This document shows, in pieces, positions 6,350 through 11,719 of a stretch of DNA of 11,719 nt. A program made the position numbers and the translations under genes. The notes beneath the pieces were generated by a model, which was not told the DNA's origin, searched no databases, and was given only the letters and a program-made list of their open reading frames with translations. Source of the stretch: an uncultured Prevotellaceae bacterium (GTDB lineage: Bacteria > Bacteroidota > Bacteroidia > Bacteroidales > Bacteroidaceae); contig CAMOSA010000069.1 of NCBI GenBank assembly GCA_946624335.1, positions 1 through 11,719 on the forward strand, in the 5' to 3' direction. Position 1 is the stretch's first letter. Each line of letters begins with the position of its first letter.

Positions 6350-6641
6350 ATCTGTATCTGCGGATGAACGGCTAAGGAATGACGTACAACGCCATAGGAA
6401 GGGCTTTGTACGGGGACAAAAATAGGAAGAATCCGTGAATCGGCAAAGAAAAAAGCTGAAAAAGTGGGCAGTTGGGGCAAAAAAAGAGAGGCGGACATCT
6501 CGCACGCGGCGACTCCACGGGCCATTCGCCCCTTTCAAGGCTTCAGCGCTAACGATGCCGGAGGAAGGGATGCAACTACTTGACTTCATCTCCCAAACAA
6601 AGAGGTTCAAGCCCTACGAATGAAGACATGGTTATGCCTCG
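6350..6641. other. 292-bp non-coding gap holding the rpn promoter
   Basis: Apart from the promoter at 6417-6447 (minus), nothing was recognised. Both strands have short open frames here (a 62-codon basic frame at 6435-6623 plus, and the stop-free upstream extension of the rpn frame), but neither has family character. The segment at 6500-6560 is GC-rich, with a small gggc/gccc hairpin, unlike the AT-rich gaps elsewhere. Confidence 0.5.
6417..6447 (-). promoter_or_regulatory. Consensus Bacteroidetes promoter for the rpn-like gene
   Basis: On the minus strand: TTTG (6447-6444), exactly 19 nt, then TATTTTTG (6424-6417). Both elements match consensus. The transcript would have a leader of about 60 nt before the ATG at 6349. 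Confidence 0.8.
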
Positions 6642-6833
6642 TCAGAAGTCGGCACAACCAGCGGCGGGGCTGTTGTTGCCTGTGTCGGAATTGATGTTGC
6701 CGGGTTGCTCGTTTTGAGGATCTTCGTCATCGAGGATGTCGAGGATGTCACCAGGCGTGCAGGCTACAAAGACGGTGACAAACGTGATTGCTAATGTCTG
6801 GAGGAAGGAAAGTCGGAAGGTTCTCATACACAT
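6642..6833 (-). CDS. Small putative lipoprotein, 63 aa
   Basis: The N-terminus is a short basic segment and hydrophobic stretch ending in cysteine (FRLSFLQTLAITFVTVFVAC, Cys25), which reads as a lipoprotein signal, although the lipobox FVAC lacks the usual Leu at -3. After the cysteine, the chain is short and acidic (CTPGDILDILDDEDPQNEQ), then Asn/Gly/Ser-rich with no fold expected. Acidic residues near the lipidated cysteine occur in Bacteroidetes surface lipoproteins. Met3 (6827) is an equally good start. A -7 box 30 bp upstream supports expression. It could be a genuine small lipoprotein or a truncated remnant of a larger one. No family is recognised. Confidence 0.6.
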   Translation of the reverse strand: MCMRTFRLSFLQTLAITFVTVFVACTPGDILDILDDEDPQNEQPGNINSDTGNNSPAAGCADF

Positions 6834-6861
6834 AATGGGCTAATCATAGTTGAAATGCGCC

Positions 6862-6893
6862 GCAAAGATACGAAAACCTTGCGGTTCGTCAAC
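6862..6893 (-). promoter_or_regulatory. Bacteroidetes promoter for the small lipoprotein gene
   Basis: Minus strand TATCTTTGC (6870-6862) is an exact -7 match. GTTG (6893-6890), 19 nt upstream, is a three-of-four match to the -33 TTTG. The predicted leader is about 23 nt. The rest of the gap up to 6988 shows no other feature. Confidence 0.65.
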
Positions 6894-6988
6894 TACAAAA
6901 AACGAACATTCGACTCTCAATTCGTACAAAAAGACGCTCAATATCCACTATTTGACCCTCGCGCCACCAATCAGAGGATGTCCGGCAC

Positions 6989-7540
6989 TCACTCTTCCAT
7001 GCGGCTGATGCGCCGTGTCTCGGCACGAGCCTCACGCCACCGTGGGAAGTGCTGATCCATGATGGCATAGAAACGGGGGCCGTGGTTGCTGACCAACAGA
7101 TGGGCCAACTCATGAACGACGACATGCTCGATGCACCATTCAGGCAGCAACAAGAGATAGAGACTCAGGCAGATGGCTCGGCGGGCAGGATAGCAACAGC
7201 CCCAGCGGGAGATGGTGGCACGATAGTAGACGGTGGACGGCTCGACACCCATCTCTGCGGCGTGGCGGACGAGCAGCGGACGGACGATGGCGTCGAGACG
7301 CTTGCGGGCGTCGTCCCACTGGGCACGCGTCGTCAAGGGCAGCTGAGCATAGAAGGCGTGCCGCACCTGCTCACGCTCGGCAGTCTTCTTCTGCGCTTGC
7401 TTGATCCACTCGGCATGACGCGACACAAACTCCTTAACCTGCTCATCCGTAGTATGATAAGGCACGGACACCAGCACATCACCATTCTTGGCAATGCGCA
7501 TACTGAGGCGGGTGGTGCGACGACGGGTAACGGTGAGCAT
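6989..7540 (-). CDS. YgjP-like (DUF45 / M48-type) zinc metallopeptidase, 183 aa
   Basis: The C-terminal half contains the zinc site: HVVVHELAHLLVSNHGPRFY, with His143-Glu144-x-x-His147 and a probable third ligand at His153. This is the arrangement of the YgjP/WLM-like family. SRWGCCYPARRAICLSLYLLLLP (111-133) matches the family's RWGSC segment, but with Cys in place of Ser115. The N-terminal half (about 1-90) has the family's beta strands and a basic helix. There is no signal peptide, so it acts in the cytoplasm. The physiological substrate of the family is not established. I start at 7540 (MLTVTRRRTT). The frame stays open another 69 codons, but only because the upstream heptamer repeat has no stop in it, giving a low-complexity peptide of Phe, Gln, Leu, Ser and Thr. 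No own promoter is visible, so it may be read from the mtaB-GT2 transcript. Confidence 0.85.
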   Translation of the reverse strand: MLTVTRRRTTRLSMRIAKNGDVLVSVPYHTTDEQVKEFVSRHAEWIKQAQKKTAEREQVRHAFYAQLPLTTRAQWDDARKRLDAIVRPLLVRHAAEMGVEPSTVYYRATISRWGCCYPARRAICLSLYLLLLPEWCIEHVVVHELAHLLVSNHGPRFYAIMDQHFPRWREARAETRRISRMEE

Positions 7541-7735
7541 GAAAGTTGAGAGTTGAAAGTTGAAAGTTCTTCGCAGAGCGAAGCGGCAAAGCCGAGCGGA
7601 GAGGTGAGAGGTGAAAGTTGAGAGTTGAAAGTTGAAAGTTGAGAGGTGAAAGTTGAGAGGCGAGAGTTGAGAGGTGAAAGTTGAAAGTTGACGAGTTGAG
7701 AGTTGAAAGTTGACGAGTTGAGAGTTGAAAAGCTT
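7541..7735. repeat. Heptanucleotide repeat array with a hairpin interruption
   Basis: About 21 mostly 7-bp units, variants gaaagtt, gagagtt, gagaggt (and gagaggc), run directly from the metallopeptidase start codon. They are interrupted once, at 7569-7598, by a GC-rich insert with two small stems (cttcg/cgaag and cggc/gccg). Near the right end an 8-bp variant (gacgagtt) appears twice, 22 bp apart. On the minus strand the array reads AACTTTC / AACTCTC. Confidence 0.9.
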
Positions 7736-7783
7736 AGGAAGCAGCACCTCGCTACGCTCGAGTCCCCAGCGGACCGGAGGCCT

Positions 7784-7835
7784 CCCCTCCCTTACGGGAG
7801 GGGTCGGGGGTGGGTCTGTTGGGGGTGGGTCTGTT
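7784..7835. repeat. GC-rich hairpin followed by a 15-bp tandem duplication
   Basis: CCCCTCCC (7784-7791) pairs exactly with GGGAGGGG (7796-7803) across a TTAC loop. It is followed by two identical tandem copies of gggggtgggtctgtt (7806-7820, 7821-7835). It lies between the heptamer array and the end of the GT2 gene. The composition is like interspersed GC-rich repeats I associate with Prevotella genomes (recollection, not searched). Without a T-run it is a poor intrinsic terminator. Confidence 0.75.
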
Positions 7836-7847
7836 GTGTCTGCTTGT

Positions 7848-8873
7848 TTATCTCATAAGGTCTTTGAAGGTCTTGCGGCGCTGTAGGTGATAAGCCACGA
7901 GGAGGCTGGCCGGAAACTGTTCGGGAATGGGGTCGAGGGTGGTGGCGGCGAGATTGGAGGCGCGGTCGGCACGGAAGTCCTCACGCATACGGCGGTAAGC
8001 ACGACGGCCCTGCCAGACAGCCATGAAGCTGCGCGGCTGACCTTTCACGAGAAAGACGAGGGAGGCCAGGGCATCGAGCCAGAAGCGCAGGAAGAGGACG
8101 CGGCGGAGGCAGCGCTCGGGCAGGTTCTTATACAGAAGGAGAAGGTTGTTGCGGAAGTTGAGGAATGTCTTGCGCGGATTCTCCTTAGGCAAGGTGCCGC
8201 CACCTAAGTGATAAACGACGCTCTGCGGCACACAGACGAGGCGATGGCCGCGGGCACGCAGCCGCCAACAGAGGTCGATTTCCTCCTGATGGGCGAAGAA
8301 ACGGCCGTCGAGACCGCCGACCTGCCAGTAGACAGCGCTGCGTATGAGCAGGGCGGCCCCTGTCACCCAGAAGATGTCGGCCACGTCGTCATACTGCCCC
8401 CGGTCCGTCTCGACGGTGTCGAAGAGACGTCCGCGACAGTAGGGATAGCCAAGGCGGTCGATATAGCCGCCGGCAGCACCGGCATACTCGAAATGGCTGC
8501 GCGTATGTTCGGCTCGCAGCTTGGGTTGACAGGCTGCAACATCGGGGTGCGAGGACATATAAGCCAACATAGGTTCGAGCCAGCCGGTGGGCGTCTCGAC
8601 GTCGGAGTTGAGCAGCAGATAGTATTCGTAGCCCTCCCCTACTCTTCGCAACGCTTGGTTATAGCCCTCGGCAAAACCGTAGTTGCGGTCGAGACGGATG
8701 ACGCCGACGGACGGGAACTCGCTGGCAAGGACGGCAAGGGAGTCGTCGGTGGAGCCGTTGTCGGCAACGATGACCGTGGCTATCGACGAAGGGGTGTTGG
8801 CCACGACCGAGGGCAGGAAACGGCGCAACATCGGCGAGCCGTTCCAGTTGAGGATGACAATAGCTGTTTTCAT
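7848..8873 (-). CDS. Family 2 glycosyltransferase (WbbL/rhamnosyltransferase-like), 341 aa
   Basis: A GT-A fold of family GT2 is clear. AIVILNWNG (4-12) is the first strand and nucleotide-binding loop, VADNGSTDDS (36-45) the second, and LLLNSDVE (86-93) the metal-binding NSD/DxD site at Asp91. VTGAALLIRSAV (170-181), GGLDGRFFAHQEEIDLCWR (186-204, with the acidic EEID motif around the catalytic base) and NFRNNLLLLYKN complete the pattern seen in COG1216-type enzymes. These transfer sugars such as rhamnose from nucleotide donors onto cell-surface glycans at the cytoplasmic membrane face. The C-terminal part is basic and hydrophobic and may dock to the membrane. Donor and acceptor are not readable. 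Its ATG overlaps the mtaB stop codon as ATGA, so translation is probably coupled. Confidence 0.92.
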   Translation of the reverse strand: MKTAIVILNWNGSPMLRRFLPSVVANTPSSIATVIVADNGSTDDSLAVLASEFPSVGVIRLDRNYGFAEGYNQALRRVGEGYEYYLLLNSDVETPTGWLEPMLAYMSSHPDVAACQPKLRAEHTRSHFEYAGAAGGYIDRLGYPYCRGRLFDTVETDRGQYDDVADIFWVTGAALLIRSAVYWQVGGLDGRFFAHQEEIDLCWRLRARGHRLVCVPQSVVYHLGGGTLPKENPRKTFLNFRNNLLLLYKNLPERCLRRVLFLRFWLDALASLVFLVKGQPRSFMAVWQGRRAYRRMREDFRADRASNLAATTLDPIPEQFPASLLVAYHLQRRKTFKDLMR

Positions 8874-10294
8874 TCGGCAAGAAGGGCTGTCCGATCGTCA
8901 TTCCAGCCCTTAAGGTGGAGTGGCAGAATCGTGTTGTCGAGGCCACGGCCCCGATGTTCTACTTTAATATAGTTGTCCGTGAAGCCAGCGTAGAGGCCGG
9001 CTGTGCGGGTGTGCTCAAGCAATACGGGCCGCGTCTGACCGATGAACTGCTCGTAGAAAGCGTGGAGCTTGCGTTCGCTGATGGCGATGAGACGCTGGCT
9101 CCGCTCATGTTTCTCCTCGGGGCGTACGCTATGAGCGATGCGCAAGGCTGCCGTGCCGGGACGTTCGCTGTAGCTGAACACGTGGAGCTGCGAGACGGGC
9201 AGGCTGTCGATGAAGCGCTCGGACGCATCGAAGAGCTCGGCGGTCTCGCCACGCGTGCCAACAATGACATCGACGCCGACGAAGGCGTCTGGCATCAGTT
9301 CTCGCACGCGCGCGATCTTATTATAAAATAATGTGGTGTCATAGCGTCGGTGCATCAGCCGGAGGACCTCATCGGAGCCTGACTGCAGAGGGATATGGAA
9401 GTGGGGCATGAAAGCGCGGCTCTGCGCACAGAACTGCAGCACCTCGTCGGTCAGCAGATTGGGCTCGATGCTCGAGATACGATAACGCGCAATGCCCTCG
9501 ACAGCGTCTAGGGCACGCAGCAGGTCAAGGAACGACTCGCCCGTCGTGCGCCCGAAGTCGCCGATGTTGACGCCCGTGATGACAATCTCCTTACCCCCCT
9601 CGGCGGCGGCTTGACGCGCCTGCTCCACCAGCGAGGCGATGGACCCGTTGCGGCTGCGGCCACGGGCAAAAGGTATGGTGCAATAGGTGCAGAAGTAGTT
9701 GCAGCCGTCCTGCACCTTCAGGAAATAGCGCGTGCGGTCGCCACAGGAACAGGACGGGACGAAAGGAAGGGAAGAGCGGATGACGCCGCCTTCGCCTCCG
9801 AGTGAAGAATCAGGGTCAGCTTCGTGACAAGGGACGTCGACTGAAGAAGCAAGCGATTCTTCACTTTTCACTCTTTCACTGTTCACTTCTTCAATCACTC
9901 TTTCACTTTTCGCTCCTTCACTTTTCATTCTTTCAATGACTTTTTTCACCACCTTCCCCTTGTCCTTTTGACCGAGGACCATCGTTACGCCGGGGATGGC
10001 AGCTACCTCGTCGGCCTTGAGCTGCGCATAGCAGCCCGTCACGACGACCAGAGCACCAGGATGCTGGCGCACGAGCTTATGAATCGCCTGACGACACTTA
10101 TGGTCGGCAACCTCGGTGACGCTACACGTGTTGACGACACAGATGTCAGCGACCTCCGACCGCATGGCCTTCACGACGCCAGCGTCAGCCAGTTGGCGAG
10201 CTATCGTGGACGTCTCGGCGAAGTTGAGCTTACAGCCCAACGTGAAGAAAACCGCCTTTTTCCCCTGTAGAGTTTGTTGCTCCGACATGATCAT
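8870..10294 (-). CDS. mtaB: tRNA (t6A37) C2-methylthiotransferase MtaB, 474 aa
   Basis: MtaB adds a methylthio group to N6-threonylcarbamoyladenosine-37 of tRNAs reading ANN codons, using S-adenosylmethionine and two 4Fe-4S clusters. The N-terminal UPF0004 domain has its three cluster cysteines, Cys21 (LGCKLN), Cys57 (NTCSVT) and Cys88 (TGCYAQ). The radical SAM motif CNYFCTYC gives Cys198, Cys202 and Cys205. TGVNIGDFG, SSIEPNLL, HFHIPLQSGSDEVL and a C-terminal TRAM-like segment (about 420-474) follow. The linker between domains is unusually long: residues about 121-184 hold a charged KSER/NSER repeat and a low-complexity Ser/Gly/Pro stretch, where relatives pass quickly to the DRTRYFLKVQDGC segment. 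A total of 474 residues compares with about 430-450 in the family. The reading frame is intact. Met3 is an alternative start. It is the first gene of a unit with the GT2 gene. Confidence 0.95.
   Translation of the reverse strand: MIMSEQQTLQGKKAVFFTLGCKLNFAETSTIARQLADAGVVKAMRSEVADICVVNTCSVTEVADHKCRQAIHKLVRQHPGALVVVTGCYAQLKADEVAAIPGVTMVLGQKDKGKVVKKVIERMKSEGAKSERVIEEVNSERVKSEESLASSVDVPCHEADPDSSLGGEGGVIRSSLPFVPSCSCGDRTRYFLKVQDGCNYFCTYCTIPFARGRSRNGSIASLVEQARQAAAEGGKEIVITGVNIGDFGRTTGESFLDLLRALDAVEGIARYRISSIEPNLLTDEVLQFCAQSRAFMPHFHIPLQSGSDEVLRLMHRRYDTTLFYNKIARVRELMPDAFVGVDVIVGTRGETAELFDASERFIDSLPVSQLHVFSYSERPGTAALRIAHSVRPEEKHERSQRLIAISERKLHAFYEQFIGQTRPVLLEHTRTAGLYAGFTDNYIKVEHRGRGLDNTILPLHLKGWNDDRTALLAE
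9856..9937 (-). repeat. Short-period purine repeat inside the mtaB reading frame
   Basis: On the coding strand, variants of gtgaaaagtgaag / gtgaaagagtg recur over about 80 bp, encoding residues 122-146 with a rough 5-residue rhythm (KSE, KSER, NSER, KSEE). The composition matches intergenic repeats, not the GC-rich mtaB coding sequence around it. Confidence 0.75.
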
Positions 10295-10310
10295 TAGTTG
10301 TTATTCGGGT

Positions 10311-10319
10311 GCAAAGATA
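10311..10319 (-). promoter_or_regulatory. Bacteroidetes -7 box for mtaB
   Basis: On the minus strand this reads TATCTTTGC, an exact TAnnTTTG(C) match 17 bp from the ATG at 10294. No TTTG occurs at the -33 position. Confidence 0.65.
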
Positions 10320-10470
10320 CAGCTTTTCCACCTGAAAGGCGAAAATGAGCCAGATTTTAACATTTCCTTACATACTTGATTCTTAGACGTTTGCGCAAAA
10401 TGAGTGAAAAAAGATAAAAAAAAGATGAAAAAAAGTTGGCAAAAAAAGTACAACGTATTCAAAAAGTCCT

Positions 10471-10479
10471 TACCTTTGC
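10471..10479 (+). promoter_or_regulatory. Bacteroidetes -7 box and A-rich upstream region for the acidic lipoprotein gene
   Basis: TACCTTTGC is an exact -7 match about 54 bp before the ATG. The preceding 60-70 bp (from about 10400) is strongly A-rich with repeated AAAAA tracts, like an UP-type element. The leader (10485-10532) is AT-rich with no Shine-Dalgarno sequence. The gap 10320-10470 holds nothing else. Confidence 0.65.
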
Positions 10480-10532
10480 ACCGTTTTAAAAAGCATATAA
10501 TTGTTTTACAGAATTAAAAAGCAAAAAAGAAA

Positions 10533-10745
10533 ATGAAAAAGGTTGCATTTATGTTCGTAGCCGCTATGGCTATCTCTTTCGCTTCTTGCGGTGGTCAGAC
10601 AAAGGCTAATGAAGAAGCTTGTGACAGCGCTGCTTGCTGCGAGGAAGCTACAGTAGTTGAGGAAGTTGTTGACACCACTCTTGAGGTTGTTGACAGCGCT
10701 GCTGCTGCTGTTGAAGAGGTTGCTGCTGAGGTTGTTGCTGAGTAA
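10533..10745 (+). CDS. Small acidic lipoprotein, 70 aa
   Basis: A signal peptide ends in a lipobox-like FASC (Cys19: MKKVAFMFVAAMAISFASCGG), so the product is probably lipidated. The mature 52 residues hold a small cysteine cluster (EACDSAACCEEA) and then a Glu/Val/Ala-rich segment (VVEEVVDTTLEVV, then AAAAVEEVAAEVVAE) that should form one long acidic helix. Codons are strikingly uniform (gct, gtt, gaa, gag) and more AT-rich than neighbouring genes, a bias typical of highly expressed genes in this group. The A-rich promoter and strong terminator fit an abundant envelope peptide. I recognise no family. The bL9 tail nearby is similarly Ala/Glu-rich, but this is probably compositional only. Confidence 0.8.
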   Translation: MKKVAFMFVAAMAISFASCGGQTKANEEACDSAACCEEATVVEEVVDTTLEVVDSAAAAVEEVAAEVVAE

Positions 10746-10785
10746 TCAGTGACTGTTCGCACAGCGGACATCAACAGGAAACATC

Positions 10786-10815
10786 GAGGGGGTCTCACAC
10801 CAGTGAGGCCCCCTC
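10786..10815 (+). terminator. Strong 13-bp hairpin terminator after the acidic lipoprotein gene
   Basis: Bases 10786-10798 (gagggggtctcac) pair with 10803-10815 over 13 positions, one a G-T wobble, with an ACCA loop. A short T-run (TTT 10816-10818) follows. It lies 41 bp past the stop codon of the plus-strand gene. Confidence 0.75.
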
Positions 10816-10822
10816 TTTCGGT

Positions 10823-10858
10823 TATTGAAGCCATAGAAATTATAGAAGCTATAGAAAC
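10823..10858. repeat. 9-bp purine-rich tandem repeat
   Basis: Four consecutive units of about 9 bp (attgaagcc, atagaaatt, atagaagct, atagaaact) sit between two terminators, followed by degenerate continuation to about 10880. No gene is present between 10746 and 10955. Confidence 0.7.
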
Positions 10859-10879
10859 TTAGACAAAACAGAAGCTTAG

Positions 10880-10916
10880 AAAAAAGAGGCTGTGACTCAA
10901 GCGAGCCACAGCCTCT
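10880..10916 (-). terminator. Rho-independent terminator of the rpsR-rplI operon
   Basis: Bases 10885-10894 (agaggctgtg) pair exactly with 10907-10916. Inside, ctc/gag adds three pairs past one mismatch, with an AAGC loop. Read on the minus strand the stem is followed by a run of six T (10885-10880). It lies 40 bp after the rplI stop codon. Confidence 0.85.
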
Positions 10917-10955
10917 AACGGATATATACTAAAGTGTATTACAGAACTTACACCT

Positions 10956-11522
10956 TTATGCCTCAGCGGGAGCATCGAGAGCCTCGAGTACTTCCTGCTC
11001 GTCAGCCAGCTCCTGAGCTACTGCCTCGTCGGCGGGAGCCTCAGCGGGAGCCTCGGCAGCAGGTTCAGCCTCAGCAATGGGAGCATCGGGAACGACGGTG
11101 ACGGGGATCTCGACACTGACTTCCTTGTGCAGACGCACGGTAGCCTTGTGATCGCCGATGGTCTTGACGTCCTTGATGGTGATGAGTTTACGGTCGATGT
11201 CGAAGCCGAGCTTGCTGAGCTCATCAGCGATCATGACGCTGTTGACACTGCCATAGATGGTGCCCTGAGCACTCACCTTAGCGGCGATGGTCAGCGCTAC
11301 GCCGGCGAGCTTGTCGGCAACAGACTGAGCGTCATTCTTGATCTTCTCGAGCTTCTTGGCCTTCTGCTTGAGCTCTTCGGCGAGAGCCTTCTTGGCGCTC
11401 TCGGAAGCGATAACGCCCTTACCCTGGGGAATAAGATAGTTGCGGCCATAGCCGGACTTCACATTTACGATGTCGTGCTTGTAACCTAAGCCGATCACGT
11501 CTTCTTTCAGAATGATTTCCAT
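10956..11522 (-). CDS. rplI: Large-subunit ribosomal protein bL9, with extended acidic tail, 188 aa
   Basis: bL9 binds 23S rRNA at the base of the L1 stalk and helps maintain reading frame. Residues 1-50 form the N-terminal RNA-binding domain with the family signature (GLGYKHDIVNVKSGYGRNYL, then IPQGKG). A long connecting helix spans about 40-75 (ESAKKALAEELKQKAKKLEK). The C-terminal domain runs about 76-146 (GTIYGSVNSVMIADEL, HKATVRLHKEVSVEIPV). The family usually ends at about 147-150 residues. Here 42 more follow, rich in Ala, Glu and Pro (APIAEAEPAAEAPAEAPADE...), expected to be disordered and acidic. The gene follows rpsR by 21 bp on the same strand, the usual rpsF-rpsR-rplI arrangement, and ends at the terminator at 10880-10916. 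Confidence 0.97.
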   Translation of the reverse strand: MEIILKEDVIGLGYKHDIVNVKSGYGRNYLIPQGKGVIASESAKKALAEELKQKAKKLEKIKNDAQSVADKLAGVALTIAAKVSAQGTIYGSVNSVMIADELSKLGFDIDRKLITIKDVKTIGDHKATVRLHKEVSVEIPVTVVPDAPIAEAEPAAEAPAEAPADEAVAQELADEQEVLEALDAPAEA

Positions 11523-11543
11523 AGTGCTTATTCCTCTATTTAA

Positions 11544-11719
11544 TTATTTCATCATGTCAGTTACGAAGGGGAGCAGTGCCAGATGGCGAGCACGCTTGAC
11601 AGCCTGAGCCACGCGGCGCTGGTACTTCAGGGAAGTTCCGGTGATGCGGCGGGGCAGGATCTTGCCCTGCTCGTTGAGGAACTTCTTGAGGAACTCGGGA
11701 TCCTTGTAGTCGATATACT
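11544..11719 (-). CDS. rpsR: Small-subunit ribosomal protein bS18, C-terminal 57 residues (partial)
   Basis: The minus-strand frame enters at the right edge and stops at TAA 11546-11544. The 57 visible residues begin YIDYKDPEFLKKFLNEQGKI and continue LPRRITGTSLKYQRRVAQAV, KRARHLALLPFV, the conserved core of bS18, which binds bS6 and 16S rRNA on the 30S platform. The N-terminus and the expected rpsF gene lie outside the window. It is cotranscribed with rplI 21 bp downstream. Confidence 0.97.
   Translation of the reverse strand, partial: YIDYKDPEFLKKFLNEQGKILPRRITGTSLKYQRRVAQAVKRARHLALLPFVTDMMK

Noticed and set aside
5666..6367. 233-codon open frame on the plus strand
   Set aside because: It is the complement of the rpn-like gene and reads as a shadow; there is no promoter or recognisable motif.
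6350..6610. N-terminal 87-residue extension of the rpn-like frame (397 aa version)
   Set aside because: The extension has no family character, the conserved domain starts at 6349, and a consensus promoter lies inside the extension.
6435..6623. 62-codon basic plus-strand frame in the gap
   Set aside because: It begins inside the -33 element region of the rpn promoter, has no plus-strand promoter box, and shows no signal or domain.
7541..7735. CRISPR array
   Set aside because: Units are 7 bp with no 20-40 bp spacers and there are no cas genes.
7541..7747. N-terminal 69-residue extension of the metallopeptidase
   Set aside because: It is a translation of the heptamer repeat (FNFQLSTF-type low complexity) that is open only because the repeat lacks stops in that frame.
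8208..8972. 254-codon open frame on the plus strand
   Set aside because: It is antisense to the GT2 gene and the end of mtaB, both of which have unmistakable motifs.

Overview
The window looks like chromosomal DNA from a member of the Bacteroidales, most likely a Prevotella-like organism. Intergenic regions repeatedly carry the Bacteroidetes -7 box TAnnTTTG, in two cases with a perfectly spaced -33 TTTG. The proteins are typical of the group: a membrane pyrophosphatase, DUF4886, a repeat protein resembling the beta-flower family, a PD-(D/E)XK 'transposase'/Rpn protein, MtaB, and the rpsR-rplI pair. Coding DNA is GC-rich, while intergenic DNA is AT-rich and holds many short-period purine-rich repeats.

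Layout, left to right. (1) 1-925: the 3' end of hppA (+) faces a secreted protein of unknown function (-) across a perfect 15-bp hairpin that can terminate both. (2) 1000-5400: a group of exported proteins, namely a DUF4886/SGNH-like hydrolase (+), a 20-residue-repeat protein (-), a GH30-like glycoside hydrolase (-) and an outer-membrane beta-barrel (+). Promoters lie in the divergent gaps. The mix suggests envelope and glycan work, but no SusC/SusD pair is present, so this is not a classical polysaccharide utilisation locus. (3) 5417-6833: an Rpn-family nuclease with a perfect tandem repeat near its C-terminus, then a small lipoprotein, both on minus. (4) 6989-10294: a minus-strand run of mtaB, a GT2 glycosyltransferase (ATGA overlap with mtaB) and a YgjP-like zinc metallopeptidase. 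The metallopeptidase is separated from the GT2 gene by about 300 bp of repeats. (5) 10533-11719: a small acidic lipoprotein (+), two terminators, and the rpsR-rplI ribosomal operon (-) running off the right end.

The least ordinary features are the repeats. Five loci carry short purine-rich repeats of different period (8, 7, 5 codons, 9 and 24 bp), and two lie inside genes. One forms part of a probable in-frame insertion in MtaB. The other is the EGRA/EGRE linker of the Rpn protein, downstream of in-frame ATG codons that could start a separate C-terminal product. No tRNA, CRISPR array, insertion sequence with terminal repeats or complete new multi-gene system was seen.
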